DNA of 64,000 nt, taken from Akkermansia muciniphila. Its GTDB lineage: Bacteria > Verrucomicrobiota > Verrucomicrobiia > Verrucomicrobiales > Akkermansiaceae. The notes under the pieces were generated by a model that was given only the letters and a program-made list of their open reading frames with translations, was not told where the DNA came from and did no database searches. Below, piece by piece: positions 1 through 8,471 of this stretch. Every line of letters begins with the position of its first letter. Within the stretch, counting starts at the first letter, position 1. Position numbers and translations under genes: made by a program. The DNA is taken from assembly GCA_945874895.1 (NCBI GenBank), contig CAMCIC010000001.1, positions 248,001-312,000 on the forward strand. The letters are read 5' to 3'.

Positions 1-94
1 GCCACGATCGTCCCCATCGATAAAAAGAAAATCCACGGTATGAGCGATGGAGTGCTCACGGCCGTATCGGCCGCAGGCTCCTAGAGATGAGCAT

Positions 95-1291
95 TCAGGT
101 TTGGAGAAAAAATTCTCTGGTCGCGATCACTTCACCGTTCGCCTTGATCTCAAGACGGTGAATGCCCGGATGATAGACACGGGTGGTGATGACGCGGAAC
201 GAGTGCCGCCGCGCGATCTGCAACGGTTGGGCAGGATCAAGTGTGAGATCTTTCCAACGAAACACTTTGGGAGTCATGGATCCCTTGGCCTTCTGGTGAT
301 GAATCACATAATCTAGGCGCAGTGACTGAGAAATGGCGGCGCGCGATCTGATTTCGAGACGGAATTCCAAATTTTGCCCGATGGCAATGCGATCCGAAGA
401 CAAGGACAAATCCGCTTTCTGCAGCTGTGGTTTGCCGAACTGATAGAGAGCAAGAGCCTGCGGATGACCTTGTTTCAGAAGATTTCTCAGCGCATGCCGG
501 ATCAGGCGCTGGCGGTCCGATGGCGCGTTGCGATGCCACTCACAGGCCAGCTCCATGACCAGCTCGGGGTGATCACGGGCATTGTCATTCAGATGATTGG
601 CGACTGACTTCCTGACATAGTCTGAAGGATCATCGCGCAGTGCTTCGAGAAGATGCCACGTGCTTTGCGGCTTCTCGATGAAAGCATTCAGTTGCAAGCC
701 CCAAGGCAAACGCGGGCGTGAGCCCTCGGACACCAAGCGGCGAACATGTTCATTTTTATGATGAACCCATGGCGACACTAGAGCCATTGATTCATCAGGA
801 TGACGAAGCCAAAGATGACGGATGCCGAATTCCGAAGTAAATCGCATGGTCAATTCTTTGAGCAAATCCATGGCCAACGGCAGGCAACCAGCTCCTTGAC
901 GTCCTGCGAATTCCGTCAGCGGGAGGATGAGCCACCCTTGGATGCCATCAAGCGTCGTGCCTTCACCGCTGGCATTGGCATCGAGGGCTGGGTGCAGGGA
1001 TTGACGAATGGCGGTCGCCGCCACAGAAAAATCCGCGGGCAGAAATTGGCAAAGAGCTTGGTAGATTTGCTCGCTTCTTGCTTTGAGTTCCAATGCTTCA
1101 AGACCTTCGCTTGCGGCAGAGACAAACCCGCGACTATCCCAGGATGAGACATGTCGGGCCAACACGGCGCTCATGAGAGCGATTCCCTCTTGATGAAAAA
1201 CGTTTTTGACCTGATCCACATGAGCACTCTGCCTCGCGCTGAGGAGCTTGGTCAAGCCGCATGAGAAATCCTGTTTTTCCATCGCCTGCAT
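95..1291 (-). CDS. AlkC-type DNA alkylation repair protein
   Basis: A 398-residue protein that looks like a HEAT-repeat 3-methyladenine DNA glycosylase of the AlkC/AlkD superfamily, which excises alkylated bases in the cytoplasm. The family block EGSRPRLPWG lies at about residues 189-198, followed by the HEAT-like DPSDYVRKSVANHLND at 221-236. Residues from about 290 to the end form a beta-rich, Ig-like tail, as in AlkC proteins that carry an extra C-terminal domain. The ATG at 1291 is the first start after an upstream stop; a second ATG three codons later is equally possible. It stands alone, with only 94 bases downstream of it in the window. The family call is by motif recognition; substrate range cannot be told from sequence. 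Confidence 0.8.
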   Translation of the reverse strand: MQAMEKQDFSCGLTKLLSARQSAHVDQVKNVFHQEGIALMSAVLARHVSSWDSRGFVSAASEGLEALELKARSEQIYQALCQFLPADFSVAATAIRQSLHPALDANASGEGTTLDGIQGWLILPLTEFAGRQGAGCLPLAMDLLKELTMRFTSEFGIRHLWLRHPDESMALVSPWVHHKNEHVRRLVSEGSRPRLPWGLQLNAFIEKPQSTWHLLEALRDDPSDYVRKSVANHLNDNARDHPELVMELACEWHRNAPSDRQRLIRHALRNLLKQGHPQALALYQFGKPQLQKADLSLSSDRIAIGQNLEFRLEIRSRAAISQSLRLDYVIHHQKAKGSMTPKVFRWKDLTLDPAQPLQIARRHSFRVITTRVYHPGIHRLEIKANGEVIATREFFLQT

Positions 1292-1662
1292 AAGACGGCG
1301 ATCGAGCTAGGGAAATGATGTCATGCAGGAGAAAGCCTTCTGACTCGTGAGAGATCACTGGAATGGAAACGATGCCCGCGCGGCTCAAGTGCATATGACG
1401 TAAAACAAGAGCGGCTATGCAGGTCAAAAAGATCCGCTTTTTCACGACGGATTTACGGATTTCACGGATGAAAAGAGGCTGGCGGAAATGAAGGCATTTG
1501 GTGCATTCATCCGTAAATCCGTATCATCCGTCGTTTCTTTGGTCTTCATCATCACCAATGTTTCGAGCGTGGGGGTTCACACCCTGATTCCCTAGCTGGA
1601 TCGCCCTGCCTGTTGTGGGAAATAATTCTCGCGGATGACGGAATGTGGTTTAGAATACCACT
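1292..1662. other. intergenic region between alkC-like and lpxR-like genes
   Basis: This 371-base gap separates two divergently transcribed genes. It contains an inverted repeat (listed separately) and no convincing gene. A minus-strand frame reading from 1445 starts with MKKRIFLTCIAALVL, which resembles a signal peptide, but it runs on into the alkC-like gene in another frame and has no family resemblance, so I do not call it. A sequence like a -10 box (TAGAAT, about 12 bases before the lpxR-like ATG) sits too close to the start codon to be persuasive. Confidence 0.5.
1444..1534. repeat. intergenic inverted repeat of ACGGAT units
   Basis: The left arm (1444-1472) and right arm (1506-1534) are near-perfect reverse complements once one single-base indel is allowed on each side. 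Both begin ACGACGGAT from the outside and end ACGGATGAA on the inside. Each arm is itself built of repeated ACGGAT words. A spacer of about 33 bases separates them. The unit resembles the ATCCGTAAATCCGT-type intergenic repeats seen in many bacteria; whether other copies exist in this genome cannot be seen here. Confidence 0.7.
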
Positions 1663-2727
1663 ATGAAATGTATGCGTTACGCGCTGACTATCGCCATCCT
1701 CTGGCTTCCTTCGCGCGCGCATGCAGCACGAGAGACCCCGTTCGATTTCGGCCCAGGGTTTCTTAGTTTTTATCTGGACAACGACTTGTTTGCGAACCGT
1801 GACCGTGATTACACAAACGGAGCGAGATTATCCTGGATTTCCAGCAATCGCAGGATGAAGGACATCGGCGCGGTGCAGCGTGCGCTGAGACCGCTCACCA
1901 GTGACGACACGTCGCCGCAATTTCTGCAAACCCTCTCGGGCTTTGTTGATCCTGAACTCTTGTCCTACAACTACGGTTTTTCGCTGACGCAATTGATGTT
2001 CACGCCGGAAGACATGGTTTCCCGAACTCAACCGGAGGATCAGCGGCGCTACGCAGGTTGGACCGCGCTGGGATTCTCCCTTCATGCCAAGGATAGCAAA
2101 CGCCTGAATACCGTAGAATTTCTGTTAGGCATCACGGGAAAATATTCATTTGCGGAGGAAACGCAAAATCTCATTCACGATGTTCGGAACATCGATTCAT
2201 TCCAAGGCTGGGACCAGCAAATCCCTACAGAAGTCACGCTGGATCTCTCGTTTTTGCAGCGAAATCGTCTACCGCTCGGCAAGTTCAACTCGGTTATCAG
2301 CATGGATGGATTCACCGAATGGGGCGCAAGACTGGGGACATTCCGCACCACTGCGCAAATGGGAGCAATGATGCGCTGCGGCTTGTATCTGCCGGCGGAC
2401 TTCAGTGATCCTCGACTCAGTGAAACCGCCTACACCCACAAGTTTTTTACCGGGGAGGAGCACGAAAATCATCCTTGGTCCCTCTACTTTCTCACCGGGG
2501 TCAGAACTTTCGCCATCGCTCATGATGCAACTCTGGACGGTCCTATTTTCAACGATTTTCACACCGGTAACAAACGCGCCCCCTTTGTGGGAGAAGTGTA
2601 TGTGGGCATCGGTTGGCGCATCCGCACGGTAGAGATGAGCTACGCCCACACCTGGCGCACCGAGGAATACCGCGAGCAGCGCGGCGATTCGAATTTCGGC
2701 ACGGTGAGCGTGCGCTTGCAGTTCTAA
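1663..2727 (+). CDS. LpxR-like lipid A deacylase / outer membrane barrel
   Basis: A 354-residue protein of the LpxR family (DUF2219), outer-membrane beta-barrels that in enteric bacteria remove the 3'-acyloxyacyl chain of lipid A. A signal peptide covers about residues 1-21, ending in RAHA. The family signature follows at about residues 38-55 (DNDLFANRDRDYTNGARL), containing the Asn, Asp and Thr expected near the calcium-dependent active site. The protein ends in VSVRLQF, with the terminal Phe typical of barrels folded by the BAM machinery. A TTG-started dus gene begins 12 bases after the stop. The barrel call is firm; enzymatic activity on this organism's lipid A is inferred. Confidence 0.85.
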   Translation: MKCMRYALTIAILWLPSRAHAARETPFDFGPGFLSFYLDNDLFANRDRDYTNGARLSWISSNRRMKDIGAVQRALRPLTSDDTSPQFLQTLSGFVDPELLSYNYGFSLTQLMFTPEDMVSRTQPEDQRRYAGWTALGFSLHAKDSKRLNTVEFLLGITGKYSFAEETQNLIHDVRNIDSFQGWDQQIPTEVTLDLSFLQRNRLPLGKFNSVISMDGFTEWGARLGTFRTTAQMGAMMRCGLYLPADFSDPRLSETAYTHKFFTGEEHENHPWSLYFLTGVRTFAIAHDATLDGPIFNDFHTGNKRAPFVGEVYVGIGWRIRTVEMSYAHTWRTEEYREQRGDSNFGTVSVRLQF

Positions 2728-2739
2728 CGGATTCTTCCC

Positions 2740-3771
2740 TTGCGCGATTTTCTTCCCAACGATCGTCCCGCCCTTGTGCTGGCACCGATGCAAAGTGTGA
2801 CCGATCTTCCGTTCATGCGGGTGATCGCTCGACGCGGTGGGCCCGATTGGTTTGTTACGGAATTTTTCCGTGTCCATCCCGCTTCGAAACCGGATCGCTA
2901 CATCCTTCGCTCGATCAGGGAAAACACCACTGGCATTCCCATTTTTGCTCAAATCATTGGCTCGGACGCGGATGCTATGGTCAAAGAAGCCAAGATCTTG
3001 CTGCGGGAAAACGTCGCGGGCATCGACCTCAATCTCGGCTGCCCCAGTCCCACGGTTTGTGGTAAAAGTGCCGGCGGCGGATTGCTGCGGCATCCAGAGG
3101 ACATCGATCGCATGATCGGTATGCTGCGCGATGCCATCCCTACGCGTTTCACCGTGAAAACGAGAGTCGGGTATTCCGACGAGAGTGAGTTCGACACCCT
3201 ACTGAACATTTTCCGAAAACATGCCATCGATGGGCTGACGATTCACGGTCGCACCGTGGTCGATCGCTACCAAACCCCAGTGCGTCCCCACTGCGTGGCC
3301 AAGGCCGCCGCGACCTTAGCCTGTCCCGTGATCGCCAATGGCAATGTAGTCAACGCCCGCGCGGGTGTAAACTACCATCAGCGAACCGGTGCCCATGGCT
3401 TGATGATCGGGCGCGGTGCCATCCGCAATCCCTGGATCTTCGATCAACTGCGCGCCCATTACCAAAAAACTACTGCCCTCCAACCGCGCGCCTGCGATTT
3501 GTTAGCATACATCGAGGATCTCTATGCCGAACTCGCGCGGGAAAGCAAAGAGTTTCATGAGGTGCACCACATCCAGCGCATGAAAAAAACCATGCTCTAC
3601 ATCGTGCAGGGACTGGGTGAAGAATTGGAACACGCCATGCGCCGCATGAAAACGGAGGAAGAATTTTTTGCCTTATGCCGTGGTGCTCTCAACCATTCAC
3701 AACCGCTGCCAGACGTGCCGCCAGAGCAATCGAAACTTTTTTGTGGATTCCACACCTTGCTGGCACCTTGA
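2740..3771 (+). CDS. dus: tRNA-dihydrouridine synthase
   Basis: A 343-residue flavoprotein that reduces uridines in the tRNA D-loop to dihydrouridine using FMN and NADPH. The N-terminal LAPMQSVTDLPFM is the FMN-binding family start, and DLNLGCPSPTVCGKSAGGGLL at about residues 88-108 holds the catalytic Cys of GCPSP. Later blocks TVKTRVGY, LTIHGRTV and MIGRGAIRNPWIF are the phosphate and substrate sites of the TIM barrel. The only usable start upstream of LAPMQ is a TTG at 2740, 12 bases after the lpxR-like stop, so the two are probably cotranscribed. Subfamily (DusA, B or C) is not assigned. Confidence 0.92.
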   Translation: MRDFLPNDRPALVLAPMQSVTDLPFMRVIARRGGPDWFVTEFFRVHPASKPDRYILRSIRENTTGIPIFAQIIGSDADAMVKEAKILLRENVAGIDLNLGCPSPTVCGKSAGGGLLRHPEDIDRMIGMLRDAIPTRFTVKTRVGYSDESEFDTLLNIFRKHAIDGLTIHGRTVVDRYQTPVRPHCVAKAAATLACPVIANGNVVNARAGVNYHQRTGAHGLMIGRGAIRNPWIFDQLRAHYQKTTALQPRACDLLAYIEDLYAELARESKEFHEVHHIQRMKKTMLYIVQGLGEELEHAMRRMKTEEEFFALCRGALNHSQPLPDVPPEQSKLFCGFHTLLAP

Positions 3772-3811
3772 TCAAGCGCCAAAGAATCATCGAGACAGAC
3801 CTCAGTTTCTG

Positions 3812-4282
3812 TCACGGCAAAATATCCCCGTAGATGCCGGGATCACTGCCCTCGATGACGGTGGCACCGCAGGCCTTCTCATAAAACTCGCGGGGGCCTA
3901 CGCCGCCGATGACCGCGTAGGCGTAGCCGATGTCACGCATGGCCTCGAGACTCTTGTGAAGCAAGGCCTTGCCGATCCCCATGCCGCGGGCAGCCTCCTC
4001 CACGCCGGTGGGTCCAAAAAAACCACGCATCGTCGTCTCGTAGCAAGCGAATCCGAGAATCGCCTTGTCCCTGGTGGCAATGAAACAACTCACCGGTTGA
4101 CGCGTCAGAGCCACCTCAATCTCGCTCACCCATTTTGCAGAAAAATGCTTGCGCGCGAATTCCGCAACCGTGTGTTTTTCAAAGGCACGGGCGCGCCGCA
4201 GAGTCACGCCGTGCGATGCCACTTCCTGATAAACTTGCGCGCTCTCCGGCAACGCATACAACCGCACCAGCATGTCAACCAT
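3812..4282 (-). CDS. GNAT family N-acetyltransferase
   Basis: A 156-residue acetyltransferase of the GNAT superfamily. The acetyl-CoA pyrophosphate-binding loop RGMGIGKA is at residues 99-106, followed by the helix LLHKSLEAMRDIGY and the strand YAVIGGVGP, with EFYEKACGA near the C-terminus as the usual last motif. The acceptor substrate cannot be predicted. It converges on dus with a 40-base gap and is divergent from the HD-domain gene. Confidence 0.8.
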   Translation of the reverse strand: MVDMLVRLYALPESAQVYQEVASHGVTLRRARAFEKHTVAEFARKHFSAKWVSEIEVALTRQPVSCFIATRDKAILGFACYETTMRGFFGPTGVEEAARGMGIGKALLHKSLEAMRDIGYAYAVIGGVGPREFYEKACGATVIEGSDPGIYGDILP

Positions 4283-4362
4283 GTCCTCATCCTACCGCCT
4301 TTATCCCTCGCTGCCAATAGGAAATGACATTGCTCCTTGGTGCGGAATGACCTTGCATCCGA

Positions 4363-5025
4363 ATGAATCCCTTTTACCCTCTGAGCGACGTTATGGAATA
4401 CGCGACACGGCAACGATGGATGGAACTGGTGGAATTTTTGGGCGCGGACCGCAATCTCGCGCGACGATGGTTCGATCGGTTGGAACAATGCTACCGCGAG
4501 CCCCATCGTCGCTATCACACCTTCCAACATTTGGAAGAGTGTCTGGAGGAATTGGACGAGATCGAGGGTGATGAAGAACGCCTCGCGCTGATGGAAGTCG
4601 CGCTGTGGTTTCACGATGCCATTTGCCAGCCCGGTGCTGCCAGCAATGTCGCGTTGAGCGCCAGTCTTGCGAAAGAATTTTTGTTAGAATGCCAAGCGAC
4701 CGAATCGGTGATCGAATTTGTGAACGATATGATCATGGCCACCAAAGACCATCGCGCCAAGGATGATCCGGATGCCGCGATCGTGATTGCTTTGGATCTG
4801 AACATTTTCGCCCGCAGTCCGCAGCGCTACATGGCTTATGAAACCCAAGTGCGAGAAGAATGCTCCGCCATGAACGACGAAGCTTATCGCACCCAGCGCA
4901 TTGCTTGGCTACAAGGATTCATCGATCGTCCCGTGATTTACGAGAGCGAAACCATGCGCGAAATTTACGAGGACCAAGCCCGCTTCAATCTGGAGCAGAG
5001 AATCGAGCAGTTGCAACGCGTGTGA
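4363..5025 (+). CDS. HD-superfamily metal-dependent phosphohydrolase
   Basis: A 220-residue soluble protein of the predicted HD phosphohydrolase family represented by COG4339. Residues YHTFQHL (51-57), the HD pair in WFHDA (His84-Asp85), His130 in TKDH and Asp145 in LDLNIF give the metal-binding set expected for this family. The biological substrate is unknown for the family as a whole. The ATG at 4363 is preceded by an in-frame stop region; a second ATG lies ten codons later. It ends 22 bases before the convergent rsmH gene. Confidence 0.75.
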   Translation: MNPFYPLSDVMEYATRQRWMELVEFLGADRNLARRWFDRLEQCYREPHRRYHTFQHLEECLEELDEIEGDEERLALMEVALWFHDAICQPGAASNVALSASLAKEFLLECQATESVIEFVNDMIMATKDHRAKDDPDAAIVIALDLNIFARSPQRYMAYETQVREECSAMNDEAYRTQRIAWLQGFIDRPVIYESETMREIYEDQARFNLEQRIEQLQRV

Positions 5026-5047
5026 CATCCGCGCGACCCGACGTCTT

Positions 5048-6082
5048 TTACACCAGCGCCCAGCGCAATTTCGCTGGAATGGATCGCGGGTTCGCCCTGC
5101 GCTCCTCGGCACTGGCAGTGATGACCTCCTCGTTCACGGTTTGAAAGAGCCCGTCGCGTTTTCCTTGTTGGAAGGCTTTTTTCACGCGCCTGTCCTCACC
5201 ACTGTGAAAGGTCAGGATCGCGAGACGACCGCCCGGTTTGAGGAAAAAAGGAGCGGTGCGCAAAAATGCATCAAGCCCGCCAAACTCATCATTGACCGCG
5301 ATGCGCAGCGCCTGAAACACCCGCCTCACGGTATCTCCGGAATCATCGCGCACAACGGCATGGATCGCATCGACAAGATCCATCGTAGTCGATAACGAAC
5401 GACCCGCGAGGTGGGCGGCGATTTCATCAGCGCGTGATTCATCAGCATTTTCTCGCAACACCTCCGCCAGCTCATCCACGGAACAACGGTGCAGGAAGTC
5501 GGCAGCGCTGATCCCACGATGAGGATTCATGCGCATGTCCAATGGTCCATTCGCCTTGAAGGTGAAGCCGCGGTCCGGATCATCGATCTGCATCGAGGAA
5601 CAACCGAGGTCGGCGAAGATAAAATCCACTGCAGCAATCCCCTTCTGTCCTAGAACCTTACCGATTCCCGCGTAATTTGACAGGACCGCCTCAAACACAT
5701 CCGGCCCAAATCCTTCTGCGCGGAGACGTGCGATGGTTTTCGGTTGTTCGATGGGGTCAAGGTCCAGTCCGATCAACTTGCCGCCGGGGCTGATGCGATG
5801 AAGAATTTCACGCGCATGTCCGCCGAATCCGAGCGTGCCGTCCACACCCATCATGCCAGGCGAGAGTTGCAGGGCTTCCATGCATTCTCCCATCAATACG
5901 GGGATGTGAGTGCCGGCCGGAGTCTTTCCGGATGAGGCAACTTTTTCAATGATTCCAGGAAAACGATGGGGATCTAGTTCCTTGTATTTCTCCGAAAACT
6001 TGCGTGGATTTTTTCCCGAGTAGCGCTTGCGCCGCACATGCGTGGGAGCCTCGCCATCGGCCGCGGATGGATCAGAGCTCAT
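5048..6082 (-). CDS. rsmH: 16S rRNA (cytosine-1402-N4)-methyltransferase
   Basis: RsmH (formerly MraW) methylates N4 of C1402 in the ribosomal P site. The family core starts at residue about 59 with HIPVLMGE, motif I VDGTLGFGGHA is at 80-90, and FHSGEDRRVK is at about 292-301. The first 55 or so residues form an extra basic, disordered-looking extension (VRRKRYSGKNPRKF) not found in the usual roughly 310-residue enzymes. In most bacteria rsmH opens the division/cell-wall cluster; here there is no mraZ, ftsL or ftsI neighbour. Its ATG lies 11 bases inside the end of the upstream pyrophosphohydrolase gene, so they are probably translationally coupled. Confidence 0.95.
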   Translation of the reverse strand: MSSDPSAADGEAPTHVRRKRYSGKNPRKFSEKYKELDPHRFPGIIEKVASSGKTPAGTHIPVLMGECMEALQLSPGMMGVDGTLGFGGHAREILHRISPGGKLIGLDLDPIEQPKTIARLRAEGFGPDVFEAVLSNYAGIGKVLGQKGIAAVDFIFADLGCSSMQIDDPDRGFTFKANGPLDMRMNPHRGISAADFLHRCSVDELAEVLRENADESRADEIAAHLAGRSLSTTMDLVDAIHAVVRDDSGDTVRRVFQALRIAVNDEFGGLDAFLRTAPFFLKPGGRLAILTFHSGEDRRVKKAFQQGKRDGLFQTVNEEVITASAEERRANPRSIPAKLRWALV

Positions 6083-6422
6083 GATACTTGCGATTGTTGC
6101 CGCGCGACTTTTCCACCGGATAGCGCTGTTCGTTGTGAGCGATTTTCGCCGCCATCACATCACCGAGTTTCATGCCTAACAAATCCGCCATCTCAAACAA
6201 CAGGATGCCCACATCGGCGATCTCGGAAGCAATCTCCTCGCGATGCTCGCGGACTCTGGCATCAAGCTGATCCGGTTGCTGCCAGACGAAGTGCTGCATC
6301 AATTCCCCCGCTTCCGCCGCGATGGCCACAGCCATGTCCTTGGGATTGTGGTATTGCTGCCACTCCCGCGCGGCGACAAAAGAACGGATGCGTTCGGTTA
6401 GCTCTTCGATGGAATCATTCAC
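6072..6422 (-). CDS. MazG-type nucleotide pyrophosphohydrolase
   Basis: A 116-residue all-alpha NTP pyrophosphohydrolase of the MazG/RS21-C6 (dCTPase-like) group, which hydrolyses nucleoside triphosphates to monophosphate and pyrophosphate to clean the nucleotide pool. The magnesium-binding ExxE is EAGE at residues 37-40 and the second motif is EIAD at 67-70. The length and single-domain form match small dimeric dCTPase-like proteins rather than tandem-domain MazG. It overlaps rsmH by 11 bases. Which nucleotide it prefers is not visible in the sequence. Confidence 0.82.
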   Translation of the reverse strand: MNDSIEELTERIRSFVAAREWQQYHNPKDMAVAIAAEAGELMQHFVWQQPDQLDARVREHREEIASEIADVGILLFEMADLLGMKLGDVMAAKIAHNEQRYPVEKSRGNNRKYHEL

Positions 6423-6534
6423 GAACTAACCTTGCGGTGTATCCTTGCCACAAGCAAGAGCGAAGTCTAGATCCAGATGAGCTCGCAAGTGGCGGGTTGG
6501 GGCCAGATAGCTCGAATCCATAGGCAAGATTCGT

Positions 6535-7167
6535 CTAGGCTATGCGCAAATCAAGGAGTTGATGCGGTGAGTCGACGAGGTGCGTGGGATCATTCGTTTC
6601 GAGAGAGTCGCGTGAATTGAATCCCCAGGTGACGGCTGCCACGGCGATTCCTGCCTTTTGCGAAGCTTTCACATCACGGATCTCATCTCCCACGTAGAGC
6701 ATTTCACCAGCCTGCAGAGAAAACGTTTTGCGAATGGCTTTAAGATGTTTGGCTTTACCCGTGAGCTTAGAAGTAGAGGAAACAAACGTGAAGTGATCGC
6801 GGAGGCCGTGAGTATCGAGGAAAAGATTCACGTTGTCCGTCGCATTGGAGGTAAGGATGCCAAAGGTTTCGGTGCGACGACGCAGTTCTGGAAGCACGGC
6901 AGCGATACCGGGTATGATGGGAATTTCCGCAATGCGTTCCCGTAGCATTGTCGTGCCACGCGAGAGCAAGGATGGTACGCGAAGCTTCGAGATTTCCAGA
7001 TGTTGCAGCAGCTCGCTGAGCGAAAAATTCCGCAGTTTTTCCAACTCATGTGACTCCACAGTGCGAAGGCCGTAGTCCCCCGCCAACTGATTGTAAATGC
7101 AACGAGTTTGCTCAAGCGTATCGGCAAGAGTGCCGTCGAAGTCGAAAATAATGGCGCGGTAGTTCAT
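6535..7167 (-). CDS. HAD-superfamily phosphatase (phosphoglycolate phosphatase-like)
   Basis: A 210-residue HAD hydrolase. Motif I IIFDFDGTLAD gives the nucleophile Asp9 and acid/base Asp11. Motif II is the LTSNATD stretch, motif III Lys is in LTGKAKHL, and motif IV is VGDEIRDVKAS. An alpha-helical cap sits between motifs I and II, as in phosphoglycolate phosphatases (Gph). The gene starts 6 bases after the ABC ATPase stop on the same strand, so they may share a transcript, but no functional link is evident. Substrate is inferred only at family level. Confidence 0.8.
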   Translation of the reverse strand: MNYRAIIFDFDGTLADTLEQTRCIYNQLAGDYGLRTVESHELEKLRNFSLSELLQHLEISKLRVPSLLSRGTTMLRERIAEIPIIPGIAAVLPELRRRTETFGILTSNATDNVNLFLDTHGLRDHFTFVSSTSKLTGKAKHLKAIRKTFSLQAGEMLYVGDEIRDVKASQKAGIAVAAVTWGFNSRDSLETNDPTHLVDSPHQLLDLRIA

Positions 7168-7173
7168 GGAATA

Positions 7174-7935
7174 TCAGTGAGTGGAAATGCCGGCAAAAGC
7201 CCGGTCTAACAAATCTTGGTTGAGGATCTGAGCAACGGGACCAAATCCCAGAGCGCGACCATCGAGCAGCAAGGCTTCATTGAATAGAGCGGGTGCCGTG
7301 GTCAGATCGTGGTGCGAAGCGATGATAAGGCGTCCCTCTTTGGCCAGATCGCCGAGCAGAGCGCCGAGACGCATGGAGGCATTGCGGTCAAGACCGGTAA
7401 AGGGCTCGTCCAGTAAAAGCACATGAGCCTCCTGAGCCACGGCACGAGCCAGAAAAGCGCGCTGCTGCTGGCCACCCGAGAGTTCACGGATCTGGCGGTT
7501 TTGCAAATTCGTTAGATCCAGTGCCTGCAGGGCTTGATCGACAGCAGCTTCATCGGCGGGGCGATACTTGCGCCACCAACCGGTCTGAGGATAGCGTCCC
7601 ATTTCCACCAAGCCACGCACGGTGATGGGAAAAGACCAGTCGACTTCCTCGCGCTGGGGTAGGTAGGCAAACTCGCGCGACCAGCGCTTCACGGGCGCAC
7701 CGCGCCACAAGATCGTGCCCGACTGACGCGGCACCAGACCGGCAATCGCTTTAAGAAGAGTGGATTTTCCTGCTCCATTGCGACCTACCAAAGCAACTCG
7801 CGTGCCGCAGGAAGTGGCAAAGGAGATCTTTTCCAGAGCGGTGATTTTGCGATAGGAAACACTCAGATTTTCCACCACCAGTTCATGATGCTGGTGATGA
7901 TGGGCGCAACAATCGTGATGGGAGTGATCCTTCAT
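7174..7935 (-). CDS. zinc/manganese-type ABC transporter ATP-binding protein
   Basis: A 253-residue ATPase of the metal-uptake family (ZnuC/MntB-like). Walker A is GRNGAGKST (residues 51-59), the signature LSGGQQQRA (152-160) and Walker B VLLLDEP (172-178). The start at 7935 is chosen because its ATG overlaps the upstream gene's TGA in an ATGA junction, although an open frame extends much further upstream. The first 17 residues contain eight His and two Cys, a likely metal-binding tag that fits zinc or a similar ion. No permease or substrate-binding gene is beside it. The metal specificity is inferred from family resemblance and the tag. Confidence 0.85.
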   Translation of the reverse strand: MKDHSHHDCCAHHHQHHELVVENLSVSYRKITALEKISFATSCGTRVALVGRNGAGKSTLLKAIAGLVPRQSGTILWRGAPVKRWSREFAYLPQREEVDWSFPITVRGLVEMGRYPQTGWWRKYRPADEAAVDQALQALDLTNLQNRQIRELSGGQQQRAFLARAVAQEAHVLLLDEPFTGLDRNASMRLGALLGDLAKEGRLIIASHHDLTTAPALFNEALLLDGRALGFGPVAQILNQDLLDRAFAGISTH

Positions 7936-8381
7936 GGCAGTTCCCAGAGGTCGTCGATCGAGCCCGCGGCATCGAAGACGTGAGTGAGGGCATCGCGCTC
8001 GGGTGCATCGAGCCGGAGCTTGGCAAAGTAACGTGGTGCTGGTGGGCCGCTCCATGAGATCTCTAGAGCGATCTGACGCGGTAATCGCGTGAGCTGGGCC
8101 GCGAACTCCGTATCCTGCGGGTCCTTCACTTGCCACAAAACCAGCCCGTTTTCGTCCCGTAGTCGGACACTCAGGGCAGCGGATGAAAGTTGTAGGCTGA
8201 AAGGCACATTCATCTGGATCGGGTCGGTGACTGTGATTTCCGGACCAGTCAGCGGCTTGACACTCGACTGGCTCATGCGCCACAGGGGTAGCGCCGCTAA
8301 GCCCAGACCCAACGCTGTCAAAAATGTCCGCAGTATCGGTGAACCTCGCACGGCATACTTTTTGAACCAGTCTGGGCTCAT
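7932..8381 (-). CDS. small membrane-anchored protein, unknown function
   Basis: A 149-residue protein that I do not recognise. A single transmembrane segment (about residues 17-36, LRTFLTALGLGLAALPLW) is followed by a beta-rich extracytoplasmic domain resembling an Ig-like fold in strand pattern, with no Cys or obvious catalytic residues. Its stop overlaps the ABC ATPase start by four bases, implying coupled translation and a role near a metal transporter. The ATG at 8381 is preferred; a TTG two codons earlier is possible. It is divergent from the crtI-like gene. Confidence 0.6.
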   Translation of the reverse strand: MSPDWFKKYAVRGSPILRTFLTALGLGLAALPLWRMSQSSVKPLTGPEITVTDPIQMNVPFSLQLSSAALSVRLRDENGLVLWQVKDPQDTEFAAQLTRLPRQIALEISWSGPPAPRYFAKLRLDAPERDALTHVFDAAGSIDDLWELP

Positions 8382-8471
8382 GTGCAAGCATGATGCGATC
8401 TCACAAGGGATTTTGGCAAAAAATCATTAGCGCTGTGAAAAAAATGCGCTATAAGAACGCACCAAAGCAGC

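Noticed and set aside
1-59. Possible minus-strand gene start (GTG at 59, hydrophobic start MSTPSLIPWIFFLS) running off the left edge
   Set aside because: Only 19 codons are visible; another frame on the same strand reads VDFLFIDGDD, like a methyltransferase, so the evidence is divided.
1134-1445. Minus-strand frame starting MKKRIFLTCIAALVL
   Set aside because: The start resembles a signal peptide, but most of the frame overlaps the alkC-like gene out of frame and the product is unlike any family.
7936-8391. Longer start for the metal ABC ATPase
   Set aside because: The extra 150 codons overlap a complete gene in another frame and lack transporter similarity; the ATGA junction supports 7935.
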